Source of the DNA: Pseudomonas schmalbachii
GTDB taxonomy: Bacteria > Pseudomonadota > Gammaproteobacteria > Pseudomonadales > Pseudomonadaceae
DNA length: 64,000 bases
Reading direction: 5' to 3'
Assembly: GCF_017589465.1 (NCBI RefSeq)
Contig: NZ_JAELYA010000010.1
Coordinates: 1-64,000 of the forward strand
Positions within the stretch are counted from its first letter, which is position 1. Each line of letters begins with the position of its first letter. This document shows, in pieces, positions 47,875-56,328 of this stretch. The notes below the pieces were generated by a model that was not told where the DNA came from, did no database searches, and saw only the letters and a list, made by a program, of their open reading frames with translations. The position numbers and the translations under genes are program-made.

Positions 47875-48609
47875 ATGGCTCTGCGAGTCCTGCCGTTTCT
47901 CTTGCTGTTGCTGATTTCGCCGCTGTCGCCGGCAGACGAGTTGCGCATGGCCGGTGGACGCTGGCCGCCGTTCGCCGACACGCGCCTGCCGGACAACGGT
48001 TTCTGCGTGCATCTGGTGCGCGAGGCGCTGACCCGCGCCGGGTACGCCAGCCAGTACGCCGAAGTGCCCTGGCCGCGCGCGCTGCACGGCCTGAGGAAGG
48101 GCGAATACGACGTGGTGGTGGACGCCTGGTACAACGCCGAGCGGGAGTCCTACGCGATCTATTCCCAGCCCTACCTGACCAACCGCGTGCGCCTGCTCAA
48201 GCGCAAGGGCGAGCCGATCGCCTACGCCCGGCTGGCCGACCTGTACCCCTACCGCATCGCCGTGGTGCGCGGCTACAGCTATTCCACGGCGTTCGACAGC
48301 GATCCGCGGCTGACCAAGGTGGAAGTGGCGAGCTTCGCCAATGCCGCGCGGATGCTGGATGCCGGGCGGGTCGAACTGACCCTGGAGGACGAGATGGTCG
48401 CCCGCCATCGGCTGGCGACCGAGCTGCAGCCGCTGCAGGGCCGCCTGGAGTTCCTGCCGACCGCAGTGGCCGAGAAGGAGCTGTACATCATGGTCAGCCG
48501 TGCCAACCCGCGCCATGCGGAGATAGCGGCGGGATTCAACCAGGCGATCCACGAGATGCGCGGGGACGGCAGCTACGACGCGCTGCTGCGCGCCCACGGC
48601 CTGCAGTAG
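47875..48609 (+). CDS. Periplasmic amino-acid-type solute-binding protein (SBP_bac_3 family), no transporter nearby
   Basis: The 244-residue product has a signal peptide (MALRVLPFLLLLLISPLSPA) and a type II solute-binding fold: RMAGGRWPPFADTRLPDNGF at the start of the mature protein and KGEYDVVVDAWYNAERESYA in lobe 1. No permease or ATPase gene is adjacent, so it may work as a sensor-like or orphan binding protein, as many of these short proteins in Pseudomonas do. It ends directly against the convergent yccS-like gene: the two stops are in adjacent bases, leaving no room for a terminator between them. Confidence 0.85.
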   Translation: MALRVLPFLLLLLISPLSPADELRMAGGRWPPFADTRLPDNGFCVHLVREALTRAGYASQYAEVPWPRALHGLRKGEYDVVVDAWYNAERESYAIYSQPYLTNRVRLLKRKGEPIAYARLADLYPYRIAVVRGYSYSTAFDSDPRLTKVEVASFANAARMLDAGRVELTLEDEMVARHRLATELQPLQGRLEFLPTAVAEKELYIMVSRANPRHAEIAAGFNQAIHEMRGDGSYDALLRAHGLQ

Positions 48610-50781
48610 TCAGCGGCCTTCCTGCTTCAGCAGGTGCGCCGCCAGCGTGCGCAGCGGCGCGAGCTGGCGGCAGATCAGCGCCAGTTGGCTCTGCACCAGG
48701 CGGTGCGCGTCGTCCTGCTCCTCCGGCAGTTGCTCAAGGCGCTTGGCCAGCTGCTCTTCCGTATCGCTGTAGATTTCCACCGGGCGCTTCTCGCTGAGCC
48801 GCGCGGCGATCTCGTCGAGGCTGGCGGTGAGGGTTTCCGCCGCCTGCCGGATCAGGCCGTCGCTGGCGTCCTGCGGCAGCGCATCGCGGTGGGCGCCGAG
48901 GGCGGAGAGGTAGCTGAGCAGCGTGTGCGAAAGCACCAGGAAGCGGAAGCCGAGCTCGGCGTCCTTCCGGAAATGCCCCGGCTCCAGAAGCATGTTCGAC
49001 AGCGTGGTGGACAGCGTTGCATCGGCGTTGTGCGCGTTGCGCCGGGCCAGGCGGTAGGCGAGGTCGTCGCGCTTGCCGCTGGCGTACTGCTGCATGATCT
49101 CGCGCAGGTAGCGGCTGTTGCAGGCGATGCTGTTGCCGAACAGGTTGTGCAGGCGGCGGCCCTGCCAGTCCGGCAGGATGAGGAACACCGCGAGGCCTGC
49201 GATCAGCGCGCCGAGCAGGGTATCGAACAGGCGCGGCAGGATCAGCCCGTAGCCGTTGCCCACCTGGTTGAAGCAGAGCAGCACCAGCAGGGTGATCGCC
49301 GCCGTCGCCAGGGTATAGCGCGTGCTGCGGGTGGCGAAGAAGGCGACCCCGGCGGCCACCGCCAGCAGCGACTGCACCAGCAGATTGGGGAACAGGTCGA
49401 TCAGCGCCCAGCCGGCCACCAGCCCGAGCAGGGTGCCGACGATCCGCTGCACCAGGCGGATGCGCGTGGCGCCGTAGTTGGGCTGGCAGACGAACACGGT
49501 GGTCAGCAGGATCCAGTAGCCCTGGCTGGGATGGATCAGGTGCAGCAGCGCGTAGCCGGCGCTCAGTGCTACCGCCAGGCGCAGCGCATGGCGGAACAGC
49601 AGCGAGGTCGGCGTGAACTGCTGGCGCAGGCGCTCCCAGGCGTCCTTCAGCGAGTGCGGCGCGCGGTCGAGCAGGCTGCTGTCCTGCTCCTCGGCCAGTG
49701 CGTCGGGGTTGCTCGCGTCGCGCAGCTTGTGGTCCAGCGTGGTCAGGTTGGCGGCCAGCGCGGCGAGCGAGCGCAGCAGGCCGCGCCATTCCGGGTTGCC
49801 CTGGCGGCGCAGGTGGTCCAGCGAGGACTGCAGGTCGGCGAGAGCCAGTTCGCTGTCGTTGTAGTCGAACGGCTGGCGCAGCTGGATCGCCCGCGCCAGG
49901 GCGCGGCAGGCCTTGCCCTGCTGGTTGAGCAGGCGCTGGCAGCGGAACAGCACGTCGCTGTGGAAGAACGCCTCGGCCAGCCGGTTGTACGGATGGTGCG
50001 AGGAACTGGCGCGCTCGTGGATGTCCTGGGCGATGAAGTACAGCTTCAGGTAGCGGTTGATCTTCGGCCCCGGCCGACCGTGGCCGAGGCGCGCGAGGAT
50101 GGTTTCCTTGGTCTGGTTGAGCGCCACCACCAGCTTGCCGTTCTGCCGCGCCAGGGCCAGGCGCTGGCCTTCCACGTCGAGCTGGCGCAGCGGTTCGAGC
50201 AGCGACGATTTGATCTTCAGATAGACGCCCAGCTCGAAGAACAGTCGCGCCAGGCTCTGCTGCACCGGCTGGTTGGCGAACAGCGCATTCCACAGCACCG
50301 ACAGCAGCCCGTACCAGGCCGCGCCGGTCACCAGCAGCAGCGGTTCGCGCCACAGCTCGCCGGACGCGCCGCGCTGATCGACGCCGATCATGGTGTAGAT
50401 CGACAGGATCAGGGTCGCCGAGGCGATCGCCGCGTAACGCTCGCCGAGGGCGCCGAGCAGCGGCAGGGCGAAGGCTGCCAGCGCCAGTCCGGCGGCGAAC
50501 AGCCAGGGGTAGGGGAACAGCAGTTCGACGGCGAGGGAGGCCAGGCTGAAGCAGGCCAGGGTCACCAGCAGGGCCTGGAGACGGCCGAGCCAGTGGTCGT
50601 CGGTTTCCGCCAGGGCGCTGGCGATCACGCCGAGGAACAGCGGGATCACCAGTTCCAGGTCGTCGAGGAACCAGCAGACGGCCATCACCCCGCTGAGGGC
50701 GACGAACACCCGCAGGCTGTAGGCGAACTTGTCCAGCGCCCAGAGGCGCCGCAGGGAATGGAGCAACGGCGAGGACTGCAT
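48610..50781 (-). CDS. YccS-type inner-membrane protein (FUSC family)
   Basis: The 723-residue product has two blocks of membrane helices (about residues 20-180 and 390-520) separated by a large soluble region, the FUSC/YccS plan seen in aromatic-acid exporter-like proteins. The second block contains the family motif GYWILLTTVFVCQPNYGATR and QRIVGTLLGLVAGWALIDL. Function is unproven; related proteins are implicated in efflux of aromatic acids or envelope stress. The ATG at 50781 is preferred; an in-frame TTG two codons upstream is possible. Confidence 0.88.
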   Translation of the reverse strand: MQSSPLLHSLRRLWALDKFAYSLRVFVALSGVMAVCWFLDDLELVIPLFLGVIASALAETDDHWLGRLQALLVTLACFSLASLAVELLFPYPWLFAAGLALAAFALPLLGALGERYAAIASATLILSIYTMIGVDQRGASGELWREPLLLVTGAAWYGLLSVLWNALFANQPVQQSLARLFFELGVYLKIKSSLLEPLRQLDVEGQRLALARQNGKLVVALNQTKETILARLGHGRPGPKINRYLKLYFIAQDIHERASSSHHPYNRLAEAFFHSDVLFRCQRLLNQQGKACRALARAIQLRQPFDYNDSELALADLQSSLDHLRRQGNPEWRGLLRSLAALAANLTTLDHKLRDASNPDALAEEQDSSLLDRAPHSLKDAWERLRQQFTPTSLLFRHALRLAVALSAGYALLHLIHPSQGYWILLTTVFVCQPNYGATRIRLVQRIVGTLLGLVAGWALIDLFPNLLVQSLLAVAAGVAFFATRSTRYTLATAAITLLVLLCFNQVGNGYGLILPRLFDTLLGALIAGLAVFLILPDWQGRRLHNLFGNSIACNSRYLREIMQQYASGKRDDLAYRLARRNAHNADATLSTTLSNMLLEPGHFRKDAELGFRFLVLSHTLLSYLSALGAHRDALPQDASDGLIRQAAETLTASLDEIAARLSEKRPVEIYSDTEEQLAKRLEQLPEEQDDAHRLVQSQLALICRQLAPLRTLAAHLLKQEGR

Positions 50782-50854
50782 GTGCAACGGGGACTTCCGG
50801 ATGTCTCCCGCTCAGACTAGCGGATCGCTGCAGTGCCGTCTCGTGGGCACTGAA

Positions 50855-50939
50855 CGTAGGTTGGCGCTGAGCTTGCGAAGCCCAACGGTGCCATGGCTCG
50901 GCAGATGTTGGGCTTCGCTTCGCTCAGCACCAACCTACG
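50855..50939. repeat. REP doublet, family A, between dbpA and the yccS-like gene
   Basis: CGTAGGTTGGCGCTGAGCTT and the inverse CGCTCAGCACCAACCTACG, each with the inner GCCCAAC/GTTGGGC motif. It fills most of the gap downstream of dbpA. Confidence 0.92.
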
Positions 50940-50956
50940 TCGCGTAGTCGGGCTCC

Positions 50957-52333
50957 TCAGAGAATCCGCGCCTTGAACGAACGGCCCTTGATCTTGCCTT
51001 CGAGGAAGTGCTTCAGCGCCGGCTTGGCGAGGTCGCGCTGCACGGCGACGTAGGCCTGGAAATCGAAGATGGCGATCTTGCCGATAGCGCTGCCGGGCAG
51101 GCCGGCCTCGCCGGTCAGGGCGCCGAGGATGTCGCCCGGGCGCAGCTTGTCCTTGCGTCCGCCGGCGATGCTCAGGGTGGTCATCGGCGGCAGCAGCGGC
51201 GCGGTGTTGGCGCGCAGGAAGTCGATGCGTTCCCAGTTCAGCGGAGTTTTCTGCAGTTCCTCGATGGCCTGCGCGCGGCTGGCCTCGGCGGGCGCCACCA
51301 GCGACAGCGCCAGGCCCTTCTCGCCGGCGCGGCCGCTGCGGCCGATGCGATGGATGTGCACTTCCGGATCGCGCGACAGCTCGACGTTGATCACCGCTTC
51401 CAGCGCGGCGATATCCAGGCCGCGGGCGGCCACGTCGGTGGCCACCAGCACGCTGCAGCTGCGGTTGGCGAACATCGCCAGTACCTGGTCGCGCTCGCGC
51501 TGCTCCAGGTCGCCGTGCAGGGCGAGGGCGGAAATCTTCTGCGCCTCCAGGTGCGCGGCCAGTTCCTGGCATTGCTGGCGGGTATGGCAGAAGGCGACGC
51601 TGGATTGCGGGCGGAAGTGCTGTAGCAGGCGCACCACGGCGTCCATGCGCTGGCGCGGGTCGATCTCGTAGAAGTGCTGCTCGATCTGCGAATCGTCGTG
51701 CAGCGCCTCGACTTCCACGCGCAGCGGATTGCGCAGGAACTTCGCCGCCAGCTGTTCGATGCCTTCCGGGTAGGTGGCGGAGAACAGCAGAGTCTGCCGG
51801 CGCGATGGAAGCTGGCCGATGATGTCGGCGATGCTGTCGTAGAAGCCCATGTCGAGCATGCGGTCGGCTTCGTCGAGCACCAGGGTGTTGAGGCCGTCGA
51901 GCTTCAGGGTGCCTTTGCGCAGGTGCTCCTGGATGCGTCCCGGGGTGCCCACGACGATATGCGCGCCATTTTCCAGCGAGCCGATCTGCGGGCCGAACGG
52001 CACGCCGCCACACAGCGTCAGCACCTTGATGTTCTCGGTGGCGCGGGCCAGCCGGCGGATTTCCTTGGCCACCTGGTCGGCCAGTTCGCGGGTCGGGCAC
52101 AGCACCAGCGCCTGGCAGCCGAAGTAACGCGGATTCAGCGGGCTGAGCAGGCCGATGCCGAAGGCGGCGGTCTTGCCGCTGCCGGTCTTGGCCTGGGCGA
52201 TCAGGTCCTGGCCCTTGAGAATCGCCGGCAGGCTGGCGGCCTGGATCGGCGTCATTTCGCGATAACCGAGGGCGTCGAGGTTGGCCAGCAGGTCGGAGGA
52301 AAGGGCAAGACTGGAAAAGGCGGTGGCGGTCAC
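50957..52333 (-). CDS. dbpA: DbpA, DEAD-box RNA helicase specific for 23S rRNA
   Basis: DbpA is an RNA helicase that acts in 50S assembly at hairpin 92 of 23S rRNA. The product has the Q motif (REMTPIQAASLPAIL), Walker A (QAKTGSGKTAAFG), DEAD box (LVLDEADRMLDMGF), SAT and motif VI (HRIGRSGRAGEKG). The C-terminal 70-residue RNA-binding domain (KDKLRPGDILGALTGEAGLP, ending KGRSFKARIL) marks DbpA. The start is uncertain: a GTG at 52333 gives 458 residues beginning (M)TATAFSSLAL, while a GTG at 52357 adds eight. I prefer the shorter, which better matches known DbpA starts. Confidence 0.93.
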   Translation of the reverse strand: MTATAFSSLALSSDLLANLDALGYREMTPIQAASLPAILKGQDLIAQAKTGSGKTAAFGIGLLSPLNPRYFGCQALVLCPTRELADQVAKEIRRLARATENIKVLTLCGGVPFGPQIGSLENGAHIVVGTPGRIQEHLRKGTLKLDGLNTLVLDEADRMLDMGFYDSIADIIGQLPSRRQTLLFSATYPEGIEQLAAKFLRNPLRVEVEALHDDSQIEQHFYEIDPRQRMDAVVRLLQHFRPQSSVAFCHTRQQCQELAAHLEAQKISALALHGDLEQRERDQVLAMFANRSCSVLVATDVAARGLDIAALEAVINVELSRDPEVHIHRIGRSGRAGEKGLALSLVAPAEASRAQAIEELQKTPLNWERIDFLRANTAPLLPPMTTLSIAGGRKDKLRPGDILGALTGEAGLPGSAIGKIAIFDFQAYVAVQRDLAKPALKHFLEGKIKGRSFKARIL

Positions 52334-52654
52334 GAAGGAAAACCTGGAGAAATTCACGGCGCGCAGTGTAGCAGGCCTTGCGCTGGCACTCCCGGCTGTC
52401 GCGGCTTGGCGCGCGTCCTAGGACGCCCGGGAAGGCCACTCGTCAGAAATGTCTGCAGCATTTTTTTATCCGGATTCGCTTTCCTGATTTTTTTGTCGTA
52501 GAGTGCATGCACTGTGTTTGCATGGGTCGCCGTCGATCGTGACCTGATGCGGTCGGAATTTCCACCCCGTCCTGCTCGACTCCTTGTAACTCCTTGCAAC
52601 TCAGTTCCTGCCACATTCAGTGGTTTTAAATTTTTTTGTTCCAAGGAGAACAAC
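52334..52654. other. 321-base divergent region between dbpA and the cold-shock gene
   Basis: No gene is supported. The half next to the cold-shock gene is likely its long 5' leader and includes T-rich runs (TTTTTTTATCC near 52462, GATTTTTTTGTCG near 52487). I could not fix a transcription start. An open frame covers the leader but is in frame with the cold-shock gene and has no ribosome site. Confidence 0.6.
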
Positions 52655-52867
52655 ATGTCGAATCGTCAGAACGGCACCGTCAAGTGGTTCAACGAGACCA
52701 AAGGCTACGGCTTCATCACTCCGGAAAGCGGCCCGGACGTCTTCGTTCACTTCCGCGCCATCGAAGGTAACGGCTTCAAGACCCTGGCCGAAGGCCAGAA
52801 AGTCAGCTTCGAAGTCGTGCAAGGCCAGAAAGGCATGCAAGCTGAGCGCGTTCAGGTGATCAACTAA
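52655..52867 (+). CDS. Cold-shock domain protein (CspA family)
   Basis: The 70-residue product is a single cold-shock domain with both RNA-binding motifs: RNP1 KGYGFITPE and RNP2 VFVHFRAI. It begins [28 protein letters not shown] lies 7 bases before the ATG. Proteins of this size act as single-strand RNA chaperones; whether it is cold-induced cannot be read from sequence. It sits next to dbpA, as in P. aeruginosa. A terminator follows 21 bases after the stop. Confidence 0.95.
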   Translation: MSNRQNGTVKWFNETKGYGFITPESGPDVFVHFRAIEGNGFKTLAEGQKVSFEVVQGQKGMQAERVQVIN

Positions 52868-52888
52868 GATCCCCTAGGCGCTGCCGAA

Positions 52889-52920
52889 GAACCCCGGGTG
52901 GAAACATCCGGGGTTTTTTA
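52889..52920 (+). terminator. Intrinsic terminator after the cold-shock gene
   Basis: AACCCCGG and CCGGGGTT pair around GTGGAAACAT and run into TTTTTTA. Confidence 0.9.
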
Positions 52921-52966
52921 TTGTCTGCGTGTTTCCGGATTTCCTGTCGCCGAGGAGCGCAAAACC

Positions 52967-53470
52967 ATGAAGCTGCCGAACGCCGCCTTGCTGGCTGCCC
53001 TGCTGGGAGTCTTCGCCGTCACCGCCGATGCGGCCCAGCCGAGCGTATGGGGCTGGCAGGAGCAGGCCCGGCTGATGCCGGAGAGCGTCGCGATGAAGGC
53101 GCGGCTGGATACCGGCGTGCAGACCTCGGTGATGGATGTGCACAACATCAAGCGCATCCGCAAGAACAACCAGCGCTGGGTGCAGTACGACATCCAGGTC
53201 AAGGACCCGGAAACCGGCAGGCTGATCAGCCTGCCCTTCGAGCGCCCGGTCGAGCGCGTGCTGCGTGTACACGGCGTCGGCGGTTCGGAGAAGCGGCCGG
53301 TGGTGTCGATGGACATCTGCCTGGGCGAACAGGTCTACCGCGAGCAATTCGCCCTGCGCGACCGCGGGCTGACCGACTTCCCGCTGCTGCTCGGCCGGCG
53401 CACCCTTGAACGTCTCGGTGCGGTGGATGCGTCGAAGACCATGACCGTGGCGCCGACCTGCAAGCCCTGA
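52967..53470 (+). CDS. Secreted retropepsin-like / ATP-dependent zinc protease-family protein
   Basis: The 167-residue product has a signal peptide (LLAALLGVFAVTADAA, cleavage after DAA) and a single Pfam 'putative ATP-dependent zinc protease' domain. This fold is retropepsin-like, and the key ARLDTGVQTS motif (DTG) is present near residue 47, with ERRTL-like LLLGRRTLERLGAVD near the C-terminus. No zinc or ATP-binding motif is visible, so the family name may be misleading. GAGGAG precedes the ATG. It converges with the MFS gene 9 bases away. Confidence 0.82.
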   Translation: MKLPNAALLAALLGVFAVTADAAQPSVWGWQEQARLMPESVAMKARLDTGVQTSVMDVHNIKRIRKNNQRWVQYDIQVKDPETGRLISLPFERPVERVLRVHGVGGSEKRPVVSMDICLGEQVYREQFALRDRGLTDFPLLLGRRTLERLGAVDASKTMTVAPTCKP

Positions 53471-53479
53471 TTGCGCCCC

Positions 53480-54925
53480 TCAGTGGGGATCGCCCATCCC
53501 GCCCTCGGCGGCATCCACCCGCCTGATCTGCGCTTCGCGGCCATCCTCGCTGCCGAGCTGGAAGAAGATCGCCGCGGCGAGCATCGACATCAGGCCGACG
53601 CTCAGGTAGGTGGCATGGAAGGCGCCGAGCACATCCCCCGCAGCGATGCCCAGTTCGCCCTGGAAGCCACCCAGTAGCGCCGCCGCGCAGGCCACGCCCA
53701 TGCTGATCGACAACTGCGTCACCACCGACAGCAGGCTGTTGCCGCTGCTGGCGTGATTGTCGCGCAGGTCGATCAGGGTCAGGGTGTTCATCGCGGTGAA
53801 CTGCAGCGAGTTCACCGCGCCCAGCACGCCGAGCAGGGCCAGCAGGAGCAGGTAGGGCGTGTCCTGGCCGACCAGGCCCACGCTGGCGATCAGGCAGCCG
53901 AGCAGCAGGGTGTTGCCGACCAGCAGGCGGCGGTAGCCGAACAGTTCCAGCAGCGGCTTGGCCACCGGCTTGATCAGCATTGCCGACAGCGCCAGCGGGA
54001 TCATGGTCATGCCCGCCTTGGCCGGCGCATAGCCGAGGCCGACCTGCAGCAGCAGCGGGGTGAGGAAGGGCAGGGCGCCGCTGCCGAGGCGGGCGAACAG
54101 GTTGCCGAGCAGGCCGACGGAGAAGGTACGGATGCGGAACAGGGCGGGCGGGAACAGCGGCGCCTCAATGCGCAGTGCGCGCAGCCAGTAGGCGGCCAGC
54201 AGGACCAGCCCGCCGACCAGCAGGAGCACCACGCGAACATGCGGCAGTTGCAGCTCGCCCAGTCCTTCCAGGGCGACGGTGACCAGCAGCATGGCGCCGC
54301 CGAACAGCAGGAAGCCCGCGCCATCGAAGCGGCTGCGTTCGGCGCCGCGCAGGTCCGGCATCAGGCGCATGGCGAAGAGGTAGCCGAGGGCCCCTACCGG
54401 CAGGTTGATCAGGAAGATCCAGTGCCAGCTCGCGTACTCCACCAGCCAGCCGCCGAGGGTCGGCCCGGTCAGCGGCCCGAGCAGGCCGGGAATGGTGACG
54501 AAGCTGAGGATGCGCACCAGCTCGCTGCGCGGGTAGGCGCGCAGTATCACCAGCCGGCCGACCGGCAGCATCAGGGCGCCGCCGAGCCCTTGCACGACGC
54601 GGGCGCCGACCAGTTGGCCGAGGGTCGATGACAGCGCGCAGAGCAGCGAGCCGAGGCTGAACAGCAATACCGCGACGAGAAACACCCGGCGGGTGCCGAA
54701 ACGGTCGGCGAGCCAGCCGGATGCCGGAATCAGCAGCGCCACGGTGAGCAGGTAGGAAATCACCACGGCCTGCATGCGCAGCGGGTTCTCGTCGAGGGAG
54801 AGGGCCATGCTCGGCAGCGCGGTATTGAGGATGGTGGCATCCAGCGCCTGCATGAAGAAGGCGATGGCCACCAGCCAGGGCAGCAGGCGGGCGACGCGGG
54901 GAGTCAGCGCGGGCGTTTCGGACAT
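53480..54925 (-). CDS. MFS drug-efflux transporter, DHA2 (EmrB/MdtD-like) type
   Basis: The 481-residue product begins MSETPALTPRVARLLPWLVA and has about 14 hydrophobic segments, the DHA2 plan. Family motif A is seen as SGWLADRFGTRRVFLVAVLL and motif C as GPLTGPTLGGWLVEYASWHW. The first helix carries the DATILNTALP motif (LDATILNTALPSMALSL), conserved in 14-helix exporters. It closely resembles MdtD. Substrate is unknown. GGAGG precedes the ATG at 54925; an earlier start would add eight residues. Confidence 0.88.
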   Translation of the reverse strand: MSETPALTPRVARLLPWLVAIAFFMQALDATILNTALPSMALSLDENPLRMQAVVISYLLTVALLIPASGWLADRFGTRRVFLVAVLLFSLGSLLCALSSTLGQLVGARVVQGLGGALMLPVGRLVILRAYPRSELVRILSFVTIPGLLGPLTGPTLGGWLVEYASWHWIFLINLPVGALGYLFAMRLMPDLRGAERSRFDGAGFLLFGGAMLLVTVALEGLGELQLPHVRVVLLLVGGLVLLAAYWLRALRIEAPLFPPALFRIRTFSVGLLGNLFARLGSGALPFLTPLLLQVGLGYAPAKAGMTMIPLALSAMLIKPVAKPLLELFGYRRLLVGNTLLLGCLIASVGLVGQDTPYLLLLALLGVLGAVNSLQFTAMNTLTLIDLRDNHASSGNSLLSVVTQLSISMGVACAAALLGGFQGELGIAAGDVLGAFHATYLSVGLMSMLAAAIFFQLGSEDGREAQIRRVDAAEGGMGDPH

Positions 54926-55132
54926 GATGCCTCCGTGCGGGTAGGGCACAAGCTTAGGGGAAGCGTCGCGGGCTTGTCTTGACGTCTGCCTGTCAGGTTG
55001 CCGCCCCGCCGGCGGGAAATCCGCTAGACCTGATAGGAACTTCCACCGACTGAACGATGGCGGAGGTGCCCGGTCGAACCCGTGTCCCGTGCGGACAGCG
55101 GGATACCCGTTCTCTTTCGAAGGAATTGATCG

Positions 55133-55654
55133 ATGACAGCCACACCCCGTTTCGCCCTCGCCATTGCCGCCCTGCTGGCGGCTTCCTCCGTCTTCGCCTA
55201 CGGCCTCGGAGACGCCGCCAAGGCGGTATCCGGGGCCACCGGCGGCAGCGTCGCCCAGGTCGCCACCACGCCGGAAGCCAGCGGCCTGCTGAGCGCCCTG
55301 ACCGGCCAGCTCGGCGTCACCGACCAGCAGGCGCTCGGCGGCACTGGCGCGCTGCTCGGCCTGGCGAAGAACAAGCTCAGCGGCACAGACTATTCCCAGC
55401 TGCTGAATGCCGTGCCGGGCCTGGACAAGCTTGCCGGCGGCAATGCCCTCGGCGGCAGCCTCGGTAATCTGGGCGGCAGCGCGCTGGGCAACGTCAGCAG
55501 CATGGCCGACGTGAACAAGGCCTTCGGCGCGCTGGGCATGGATCAGGGCATGACCGGCAAGTTCGCCGGCGTACTGCTCGACTACCTGGGCAAGCAGGGC
55601 GCGGGCGGCGATCTGCTGGGCAGCCTTGGCAGCCTGTGGGGTGTCGGCGGCTAG
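55133..55654 (+). CDS. Secreted DUF2780 protein, first of a tandem pair
   Basis: The 173-residue product has a signal peptide (FALAIAALLAASSVFAYGLG, cleavage near AYG) and a Gly/Leu/Ala-rich body with the DUF2780 pattern: QLGVTDQQALGGTGALLGLA, then the Gly-rich GGSLGNLGGSALGNVSS and FGALGMDQGMTGKFAGVLLD. Function of the family is unknown; relatives occur as secreted small proteins in Vibrio and Pseudomonas. AAGGAA lies just before the ATG. A paralogue follows 106 bases downstream. No classical promoter was recognised. Confidence 0.78.
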   Translation: MTATPRFALAIAALLAASSVFAYGLGDAAKAVSGATGGSVAQVATTPEASGLLSALTGQLGVTDQQALGGTGALLGLAKNKLSGTDYSQLLNAVPGLDKLAGGNALGGSLGNLGGSALGNVSSMADVNKAFGALGMDQGMTGKFAGVLLDYLGKQGAGGDLLGSLGSLWGVGG

Positions 55655-55760
55655 CGGCAGGGCGCCTGGCCATCATCCAGGGGAACGAACCGCTGGCGCT
55701 CCAGTCGAAGTAGCGACCCGGCCCGTACTGTGGCCGGGAGTTCCCGCTCTGGAGTCGCCG

Positions 55761-56321
55761 ATGTCCGCCAAATCCGCAATCGCCCTTGTCGCCGCCTGGC
55801 TGGCGGTGAGTTCCGTGTTCGCCGCCACCTTCACCGAAACCCCGGACGACGCTCCCGTAGCGGAGGCGCCAGCCGCGCCGGCGGCTGCCACGCTGATCGA
55901 TACCATCAGCCACCAGTTGGGCGTCACCAATGCCCAGGCCGTGGGCGGCACCGGCGCCCTGCTCGGCCTGGCGCTGAATACCCTGCAGGGCGCAGACCAG
56001 ACGCAGCTCCAGCAGTCCCTGCCCGGCATCGAGCAGCTCGCCGGCAACAGCGCGCTCGGCGGCCTGGGCGGTCTGGGTAGCCTGCTGGGCGGAACCGGCG
56101 GCGCCAGTGCCCTGCTGGGCGGGGTCGGCAGCCTACAGGATGTCGACCAGATATTCGGCGTGCTCGGCATGGATCAGTCGATGATCGGCCAGTTCGCCGG
56201 CGTGCTGCTCGACTATTTCGTCAAACAGGGCCTGAACAGTCAGTTGCTGGGCACCCTCGGCGGCATCTGGGGCGCGCCCGCCAGCCCGGCGGTGGAACCG
56301 ATCGTCGGCCGCGGCGCGTAA
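55761..56321 (+). CDS. Secreted DUF2780 protein, second of a tandem pair
   Basis: The 186-residue product starts MSAKSAIALVAAWLAVSSVF, a signal peptide. Its body follows the upstream paralogue segment by segment: QLGVTNAQAVGGTGALLGLA, a Gly-rich middle (GLGGLGSLLGGTGGASALLG) and FGVLGMDQSMIGQFAGVLLD. It differs by an acidic N-terminal linker (TFTETPDDAPVAEAPA) and a longer C-terminus. The frame is open 135 bases upstream, but the ATG at 55761 begins the signal peptide. It converges with the GGDEF remnant 7 bases away. Confidence 0.78.
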   Translation: MSAKSAIALVAAWLAVSSVFAATFTETPDDAPVAEAPAAPAAATLIDTISHQLGVTNAQAVGGTGALLGLALNTLQGADQTQLQQSLPGIEQLAGNSALGGLGGLGSLLGGTGGASALLGGVGSLQDVDQIFGVLGMDQSMIGQFAGVLLDYFVKQGLNSQLLGTLGGIWGAPASPAVEPIVGRGA

Positions 56322-56328
56322 CGCACGG

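Noticed and set aside
52514..52654. N-terminally extended cold-shock protein (47 extra residues)
   Set aside because: The extension covers the untranslated leader, has no ribosome site and is unlike the family, while AAGGAGAA precedes the ATG at 52655.
55036..55078. Possible extracytoplasmic-sigma promoter (GGAACTT at 55036) before the DUF2780 pair
   Set aside because: The -35-like motif is good, but no matching -10 lies 15-17 bases downstream; the nearest GGTCGAA is 29 bases away.
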